From positions 1 to 20,126 of the IMG/VR virus record IMGVR_UViG_3300009551_000133: 20,126 nt of DNA. The stretch is one strand, 5' to 3'. Every line of letters begins with the position of its first letter. The first letter of the stretch is position 1. Origin of the DNA: a virus. Below, piece by piece: positions 15,137 to 20,126 of this stretch. The notes under the pieces are model-generated. The model worked only from the letters and a program-made list of their open reading frames with translations. It was not told the origin of the DNA and searched no databases. A program made the position numbers and the translations under genes.

Positions 15137-16390
15137 TTAGTGTTGGAATTGTTTGCGGAGTATCATTGCTTTTAGTGCAAGTGCTTCCGCGTTAATTTTA
15201 GAGGCTTCGGTTTCGCCATTCGGGTTATGCTTATCTAAAAAGTCATCCAAACTTTGAATACATTCCTTCATTGTTTTAGAATGATCTTTTAATCCTGAAT
15301 CCATCGCATCGCGGGTTGCTTTTACAGCCTCCCAATTTGTTTTAGATACGGCTTTGCCCGAAAGAATACCGAGCTTCTTTTTCTCCACGTTCTTCTCTGC
15401 CTGAGAGAGTGTTCGTTTTACATAAGCGGATAAGACTGCCTGAGTCCGCTCCCTTAGTTGTGTATTTGGCACGTCCAGCGTACCGAAAAATTCTTTAGAA
15501 ATAAAATTAGAAAGGAAGAAATTTTTAGCCATCATTGGCATTTCTTCATCATCCTCATTCTCGTTTGCTTCGCCTTCTGCATAAGCATCAAAAATCTTTG
15601 TTTGTAATTCTGAAAAATCCGAAAGAGCCTTAACCCAGTTTGTACGGCGTTCTTCAAGTGGTATATCTTCATTGCAAAAGCAATCATATCCGGCGTAGTA
15701 AAGACAATTTATCAATAATGACATTTGATTTAATGCCAGAGACTCGCCTATATCCTCAAAATAATTTTTCACATTATCCATGTTTGCACTTTGAACTTCC
15801 GTTACTAACGCCGCGTCCATAGCGGGGGTAAGTGTAAGTGAATTTTCAATAAGCTGTACTTCTTGCCGGATGAGAATTGAATTCCAACTCTTTGCATCCT
15901 CTAAACCTTTTGCGAGAAATTGCGAAGCTAAGTATTTTGGGAGCTCTGTTGCGTAATCTTTGGGATAGATTCGGAATGATTTTGTAGTAAGGAATCCGAT
16001 TGACATTCCAACGGATAATCCCGCCTCGGAGCGTTCGGCAATTTTTGTTCTGACTTTCTGCGAATCAATATCGGAATGGAAGGCTCCTTCAAAGTATAGT
16101 CCTTTTGCATCCTCTCTCGCGTTCGTAGGGTATCCATAGGTTCCAAGAACTGTATATTCAAATCCGTTTGCTGCAGAGTGGGAGTCCGGTACGAAGCCAT
16201 TTTTCAGAAACGAAGGAATTGATTTCGTATAGCAACCATCCGCAAAAATAGAGCCGTAATTATTTTCTAAGAACCCCTTCAAGTTACCGTAACCAGACCA
16301 TGAACCACGCGGATCGTTTTTATCGCCGCTCTGAAATTCCATCAAAGGAATTGTAAGTCTCTGAATGCCTGTAGGTTTACCGTCTCTCAA
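15137..16390 (-). CDS. HK97-type prohead protease, probably fused to a scaffold-like domain
   Basis: The product is 417 residues from a TTG start at 16390. Residues ~10-200 match the prohead protease fold: a DGCYTKSIPSFL turn, VPDSHSA with likely catalytic His 71, GLSVGMSIGF with likely nucleophile Ser 130 (or Ser 126), and IENSLTLTPAMDAALV (~181-196) with a likely Glu. Residues ~200-417 are mostly helical and charged, with an acidic run (EGEANENEDDEEMP) and a coiled-coil-like end, as expected for a scaffold segment; this is inference from composition. The TTG has AAGGA immediately before it. The frame is open upstream to 16456 without an ATG, and an internal ATG exists at codon 17, so the start is uncertain. 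The enzyme would trim capsid delta domains and degrade scaffold during head maturation. Confidence 0.85.
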   Translation of the reverse strand: MRDGKPTGIQRLTIPLMEFQSGDKNDPRGSWSGYGNLKGFLENNYGSIFADGCYTKSIPSFLKNGFVPDSHSAANGFEYTVLGTYGYPTNAREDAKGLYFEGAFHSDIDSQKVRTKIAERSEAGLSVGMSIGFLTTKSFRIYPKDYATELPKYLASQFLAKGLEDAKSWNSILIRQEVQLIENSLTLTPAMDAALVTEVQSANMDNVKNYFEDIGESLALNQMSLLINCLYYAGYDCFCNEDIPLEERRTNWVKALSDFSELQTKIFDAYAEGEANENEDDEEMPMMAKNFFLSNFISKEFFGTLDVPNTQLRERTQAVLSAYVKRTLSQAEKNVEKKKLGILSGKAVSKTNWEAVKATRDAMDSGLKDHSKTMKECIQSLDDFLDKHNPNGETEASKINAEALALKAMILRKQFQH

Positions 16391-16476
16391 TCCTTGTAAA
16401 ATAACGGCGGGGATTTCTACCGCGTTATAGAGTAAAGGAAAAAAATAGAAAGAGAGTTACGTTTGTCTAAATTTGT

Positions 16477-16692
16477 CTAATCTCTGTGAAGCTCAATCCA
16501 ATCGGAGAGAGAGGATTTAAGGATGAGGATACGCCCATTTATTTTTATAGAACGTATATGTTCGCGGCGAACTGCTTTATAAATTGCATCGGGATGAAAT
16601 TTTATAGGGAGAGATTTTGCGACGCGGAGTTGCGCCCGTTTTGGAGTTGTGTATTTTGATAAATTTATTTTTGCGGTGCGGGATTCCGGCAT
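16477..16692 (-). CDS. Small winged-helix/excisionase-like DNA-binding protein
   Basis: The product is 71 residues and highly basic. The C-terminal half (AIYKAVRREHIRSIKINGRI followed by LILKSSLSDWIELH) fits the helix-turn-helix type found in excisionases and MerR-like proteins, where a recognition helix is followed by a 'G.....k..L..W' wing. The N-terminal ~30 residues are a basic linker. The start overlaps the portal stop as TAATG, so it is translated with head genes. Candidate roles are an unusual small-terminase or packaging-recognition protein, or a late-operon regulator; a classical excisionase is less likely because no integrase is in view. The DNA-binding call is moderately strong; the role is unknown. 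Confidence 0.65.
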   Translation of the reverse strand: MPESRTAKINLSKYTTPKRAQLRVAKSLPIKFHPDAIYKAVRREHIRSIKINGRILILKSSLSDWIELHRD

Positions 16693-18083
16693 TAGTGAAC
16701 TCCGTTAGTTGAGAAACTTTCTTTATGCTTTTCCTTCGTAGGCTTCGGCGTAGGTTGCGGAGCATTCTTATCTGGAATCGTGTCGGCTGCTTTAGTATCT
16801 GGTATTTGCGTACCGAACGCAGAGCCCGTTGACTCTGAATAATACTTTGCTCCTTCTTCGCCGCCTACTAATTCTTCCCCTATCAATTCAAGTGTGCGGT
16901 CACGGTCTATGAGATTGTAACGCCATTGGTCTATGATTTTCCCTTGCAGTTTAGAATCTGATTCCATTAGTGCCGGAATATCCGAATAATCAAATTCTAT
17001 TTCTAAATCAGCACCCTTGCAATCATAGAAAACTTCATCTTTGAACCCACGCTTAAAAGCTCTTTGGTATGCTTGCCAAAGTGATACCATTGTATCCTCG
17101 TAAAAACTTTGTTTGTCGAGTTCGCGGTTTGCGTATGTTCCGGCGTATTCTAAGCCCGTTAACATTTGAGCATATCCAACTGGCACACCATAAACAGCGC
17201 ACACGCGAGTTTCAGGGAGCATGGAGAACTCCGTGAGTAACATTTCTTTCGGAGAGAACCCAACCTTTTCAATTTGATAACCCTTGTTCATTAAGGCGGG
17301 ACGACCTCTATTCCTTCCGTTGAACTTCGTTATAATCTTTTCAATGGCTCCATCAATTTGATCTTGAGTCATCATGTCAGTTTCCGCACCTTCGCCGGGA
17401 TAGATGACGAACGGCGGCGTTCCGCCATTAAGCAGAAGTGCTACTGATAATTCTGCAACTTGAGAATCTAAGTCGACTAAAGAAGCAAGTGCGAGGAGCG
17501 GAGAACTTGAGGTATAGGGACGAAGGAAATTTATTGAAGGAAATTTGAACGGGATTATATCTTCGGGCGGAATGAATTTTCTAAATCCAGCTCCATTATC
17601 ATACCAGTAACCTTCAATCCATCGTGTCGTTCCTTGTTGTATAGAGATTTGAGAAGCATGGTAAGGATAGATTTCAGATACCACACCGTAGTTATCCCGA
17701 ACCTTGTGTAAATACATCTTGCCGCCTACATCGTTGTAAATGGAAATGTATTGAAGTAAATCGGTAGTATCTTGGTAGGGGTTTGGATTCTCTAAAAGAC
17801 GGGATAAATCATTATCTAAGCTCTCGCCCTTATCCTTTTTCTTTTTAACCTTTGTGTTTTTCTTGGAAATAACTAATGGGGCTTGATGGATTGCCTGCGC
17901 TCTGCGAGTTACGCAATTAAAAACTAATGAGTTCTTTGTGTATCCTTCGTTTGCGAATTTTAATGTTTCGGGATTGCGGGAGAGTAGCTGATTATAAACG
18001 GGCATTAAAGGCAAAGAACCATCGGAATACTGTTGTCCGCTTCGCTGGGGCTGAGAAGAGAGTTCCGAAAAGGCTATTGGCAT
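16692..18083 (-). CDS. Portal protein, HK97 family
   Basis: The product is 463 residues and forms the dodecameric ring at the head vertex through which DNA is packaged. Family features include an N-terminal crown-to-wing segment with VFNCVTRRAQAIHQAPLVI (~54-72), the LLENPNPYQDTTDLLQYI motif (~97-114), a wing region with WIEGYWYD and PPEDIIPFKF, and the stem/clip part with GVPVGYAQMLTG and TYANRELDKQSFYEDTM. The C-terminal ~45 residues are Pro/Lys/Thr-rich and likely disordered. The start abuts the stop of the preceding small gene (TAAATG), and its own stop overlaps the next start. Length is typical for the family. Confidence 0.93.
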   Translation of the reverse strand: MPIAFSELSSQPQRSGQQYSDGSLPLMPVYNQLLSRNPETLKFANEGYTKNSLVFNCVTRRAQAIHQAPLVISKKNTKVKKKKDKGESLDNDLSRLLENPNPYQDTTDLLQYISIYNDVGGKMYLHKVRDNYGVVSEIYPYHASQISIQQGTTRWIEGYWYDNGAGFRKFIPPEDIIPFKFPSINFLRPYTSSSPLLALASLVDLDSQVAELSVALLLNGGTPPFVIYPGEGAETDMMTQDQIDGAIEKIITKFNGRNRGRPALMNKGYQIEKVGFSPKEMLLTEFSMLPETRVCAVYGVPVGYAQMLTGLEYAGTYANRELDKQSFYEDTMVSLWQAYQRAFKRGFKDEVFYDCKGADLEIEFDYSDIPALMESDSKLQGKIIDQWRYNLIDRDRTLELIGEELVGGEEGAKYYSESTGSAFGTQIPDTKAADTIPDKNAPQPTPKPTKEKHKESFSTNGVH

Positions 18084-18365
18084 TTATTGCATAAATGATT
18101 TGACAACTCGCAAGTCGGTATTGTTCAAATAAAATACTTTATTTTTTATACCCATCTGATCTAAGAATTCCTCTGTCCGTTGTTTTAATGCGAGAAGTTC
18201 GGTTGCTGAAAGTTCGGGTTTGCTACTACACGTAAATACTAAAACGTCTTTTTCTCGTAATAGTTCAGGCTGTAAGATTTTGCATTCGATCTTAATTTTA
18301 TTCCCTGCAATATCTTTAACTGATTGCTCTAAGTTTTCTATGCGTTTTCCGTTGAACATTCCCAT
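18084..18365 (-). CDS. Small hypothetical protein between terminase and portal
   Basis: The product is 93 residues, beginning MGMFNGKRIENLEQSVKDIA. A short N-terminal helix is followed by strands (KIKIECKILQPELL, DVLVFTCSSK), a longer helix (ATELLALKQRTEEFLDQMGI) and a last strand (NKVFYLNNTDLRVV). This is a compact alpha/beta pattern; no family is recognised. Both ends abut neighbours through TAAATG junctions, so it is surely co-translated with terminase and portal. It may serve packaging or head assembly. Confidence 0.7.
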   Translation of the reverse strand: MGMFNGKRIENLEQSVKDIAGNKIKIECKILQPELLREKDVLVFTCSSKPELSATELLALKQRTEEFLDQMGIKNKVFYLNNTDLRVVKSFMQ

Positions 18366-19922
18366 TTAGTTAGCTCCAAAAAAGTTAGGTAGTTTAGGTT
18401 TAGTAAGTTTTCTGTGGCATCCAACAAGAGCATCTAAAATGTCATCGTGTCCGCCCGTGAATTCCATGCCAGTTGCAGTTTCCTTTTCAATTAGTCGGCT
18501 AAGTTCTAAGAGTGCGGGTTCGTTCCATTCGCCCTCACAAAATTTAATCATGCCAGATTGCGAAGCGGATTGAAAACTACCGATTTCTTTTGTCGCTCTG
18601 AAAACTTTATTATCCTTAACGTTATCCGTTTCTGCTTTAATACCATTATGGATTAAAAGTTTTTTCAACTCAAGAACATCCTGAACTCCTGCACCCATTC
18701 CTGACTCTAAGTAAACTTTTATATTTGGGAATAGTTCACCCCATTCTATACATTTAGCGAGTATCTCCTGATTGCGTTTTGCTATTTCCCAACGTCCGAA
18801 GCGCATATCTGCAATCCATTCGTTCATGGATTTATCGGTTAGCATTAAGCATCCGGCTGTTTGATCTGCTTTCGGATTTTCTGAATAAGCTAAATCCCAA
18901 TATGCGCAACACGATTTCATTTCGCCGTTCAGGTGCGGCAAACTCCATGCTTGCCCGTTCTTTTGAAGATACCATTGCCGCTTAAAAACATTGCCCTCGT
19001 GCGCGGATGGGCGTTGTTGCATTAAGGCTGAAAAATAATAAGTGCTTGTGTTCGCTCTTTCCTTTTCGTAATGTTCTTGCCCGTAATAATCCAGCCATAA
19101 GCCTTCATCTTCAATAGTTCGTATATCATAGGGTTTTGCGAATCGCTGCTCAAACATTGCGGGGAGCGATAAGACTTCCCATTGATCTGCACGAGGGTCT
19201 GCTTTTGCAAGGCGTAGGAGTCTCCCGACTAAATCATCCTCATTCCAACGGGTAGTCATTATAATTATAGCCGCGTTCGGAGCTTTACGTTTTGAGAATT
19301 CCGATTCATACCAGTTCCAAGTTTTCTGCCGAATCGTTGGAGAGTCTGCCGCCTCCGCGCCCTTAACAGGGTCATCTATAATCCCGATTGTAAAGCCGCG
19401 TCCTGAAATTGCTCCGTTGATCGTTGTACTGCTATATTTACCTGAAATTTTCCCGCCCGAAATAATATCAAAAACATCGGAGTTCTTCACCGCGCCTTCC
19501 GTTTTATTTACAGAGCTTTTGGAGTTTATTCTTGTTTGAAAAACTTCTCTATATTCTTCCGAGTCTATGATTGATTGAACCGCTCGGTTATTTGTAGTGG
19601 TAAGGTAGTTATCAAAAGAAACGGCTATTATCTTTTCTTTAGGGTTATGTCCGAAAACGAATGCGGGAAAGATTTGGGACGTTGAGCGGGTCTTGCCGTG
19701 CTGAGGTGGCATTTCAATGATAAGCCGGAGAATCTCGCGTTTGCGAACTTGCTCTAACTTCGAGAATAAAAATTTATGGAACCATGCGGGTTTATAATCA
19801 GCATCAACGTGACACGCGAAATCTACAAGTGAGGACGTAATTCTTTCTCTCCGCTCTTCCCCTTCGCGCAGTTCACGGAGTTTAGCGTCTATGCGGAGTA
19901 GGTTGGGGGAGGGTTCGATCAT
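18366..19922 (-). CDS. terL: Terminase large subunit
   Basis: The product is 518 residues and is the DNA-packaging motor. The ATPase domain has Walker A PPQHGKT (72-78), Walker B IIDD (181-184), and a coupling-type motif IMTTRW (221-226) followed by NEDDLVGRL. The nuclease domain has the expected acidic triad: Asp 343 in AYWDLAYS, Glu 406 in YLESGMG, and Asp 493/494/497 in GGHDDILDAL. All key residues are present and length is normal, so it should be active. The ATG overlaps the stop of the upstream YodC-like gene (TAATG). A classical small terminase is not visible next to it in this window. Confidence 0.97.
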   Translation of the reverse strand: MIEPSPNLLRIDAKLRELREGEERRERITSSLVDFACHVDADYKPAWFHKFLFSKLEQVRKREILRLIIEMPPQHGKTRSTSQIFPAFVFGHNPKEKIIAVSFDNYLTTTNNRAVQSIIDSEEYREVFQTRINSKSSVNKTEGAVKNSDVFDIISGGKISGKYSSTTINGAISGRGFTIGIIDDPVKGAEAADSPTIRQKTWNWYESEFSKRKAPNAAIIIMTTRWNEDDLVGRLLRLAKADPRADQWEVLSLPAMFEQRFAKPYDIRTIEDEGLWLDYYGQEHYEKERANTSTYYFSALMQQRPSAHEGNVFKRQWYLQKNGQAWSLPHLNGEMKSCCAYWDLAYSENPKADQTAGCLMLTDKSMNEWIADMRFGRWEIAKRNQEILAKCIEWGELFPNIKVYLESGMGAGVQDVLELKKLLIHNGIKAETDNVKDNKVFRATKEIGSFQSASQSGMIKFCEGEWNEPALLELSRLIEKETATGMEFTGGHDDILDALVGCHRKLTKPKLPNFFGAN

Positions 19923-20126
19923 TAAACTTTCAATAATTCAGCGAGAGAAAATTCAGCCTCGCATAAAGTTTTGGATTCGTCAAACCATCGGCACTTACAG
20001 TTATTTATTCCGCCTACTATCCCGCCTGTGAAAAATCGGATTACCATAATGGGGCGTGGCTGTAAGATGGAGTTTGGTTTTAGTATTACCGTGTCCCCTA
20101 TTTTGAATCCTAATTTTTCATTATTA
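19922..20126 (-). CDS. YodC/DUF2158-like small protein, 5' end cut by window edge
   Basis: The last 67 codons are present, ending LAELLKV with a TAA that overlaps the terminase start. The pattern F.GD.V.LK (FKIGDTVILK), a central strand with PIMVIRFF, then C.WFD (CKCRWFDES) and a final F.L..L (EFSLAELLKV) matches the YodC-like DUF2158 family of ~60-70-residue beta proteins of unknown function. The true start lies beyond the right edge; an ATG close to the edge is in another frame and meets a stop at once. Such genes are scattered in phage and bacterial genomes; nothing shows it is a packaging protein. Confidence 0.7.
   Translation of the reverse strand, partial: NNEKLGFKIGDTVILKPNSILQPRPIMVIRFFTGGIVGGINNCKCRWFDESKTLCEAEFSLAELLKV

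Noticed and set aside
15928-16200. Minus-strand frame of 90 codons inside the prohead protease gene
   Set aside because: It overlaps the catalytic part of the protease in another frame and has low-complexity Gln/Ser/Thr composition; there is no sign of a real overlapping gene.
1-20126. CRISPR array, tRNA, integrase, attachment site or insertion sequence
   Set aside because: I looked for regular spaced repeats, cloverleaf-like segments, recombinase motifs and terminal inverted repeats, and saw none; the window is filled by structural genes.

Overview
The window is a contiguous piece of a tailed-phage (siphovirus-type) or prophage morphogenesis operon. Every convincing gene lies on the minus strand, so transcription runs from the right edge (packaging genes) to the left edge (tail tip). 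The gene order is the classical HK97-like one. The host is probably Gram-negative: a lipoprotein, a Sec-type signal peptide on an adhesin, and a family-9 (heptosyltransferase-like) glycosyltransferase are encoded. The DNA is moderately AT-rich. Most starts lack a clear Shine-Dalgarno and sit directly on the preceding stop codon (TAATG, TAAATG or ATGA). Together with the YadA-head-like repeat protein this mildly suggests a Bacteroidota/Ignavibacteria-type host, but that is a weak inference.

Layout from right to left. Packaging and head: a YodC/DUF2158-like small protein (cut by the edge), large terminase, a 93-aa unknown, HK97-type portal, a 71-aa winged-helix/excisionase-like protein, a prohead protease with a long helical acidic C-terminal half (probable scaffold), HK97-fold major capsid protein, and a 150-aa putative head accessory protein. 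Connector and neck: a 361-aa head-tail connector candidate that appears to carry two inserted beta-rich modules, an 83-aa beta-module protein, a 689-aa exported YadA-like beta-roll protein, a tail-completion protein and a tail-terminator candidate. Tail: a GT9 glycosyltransferase wedged between tail terminator and major tail protein, the major tail protein, an 83-aa unknown, a small lipoprotein, an intrinsic terminator, the tail assembly chaperone pair made by a -1 ribosomal frameshift, the TP901-type tape measure, and a tail-tip protein cut by the left edge.

The strongest non-obvious results are as follows. (1) A canonical T TTT TTC slippery site at 5420-5426 sits in the correct frame and joins the chaperone gene to a start-less 114-codon -1 frame, which ends with an ATGA overlap on the tape-measure start. 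(2) A clean intrinsic terminator at 5935-5967 splits the tail operon and shows that the chaperone starts at 5917 rather than 5971. (3) Three genes with a cell-surface flavour (exported adhesin, glycosyltransferase, lipoprotein) are embedded in a virion operon, in frame-tight contact with structural genes. No tRNA, rRNA, CRISPR array, insertion sequence, integrase or attachment site was seen. No stretch over 300 bases is without a gene.
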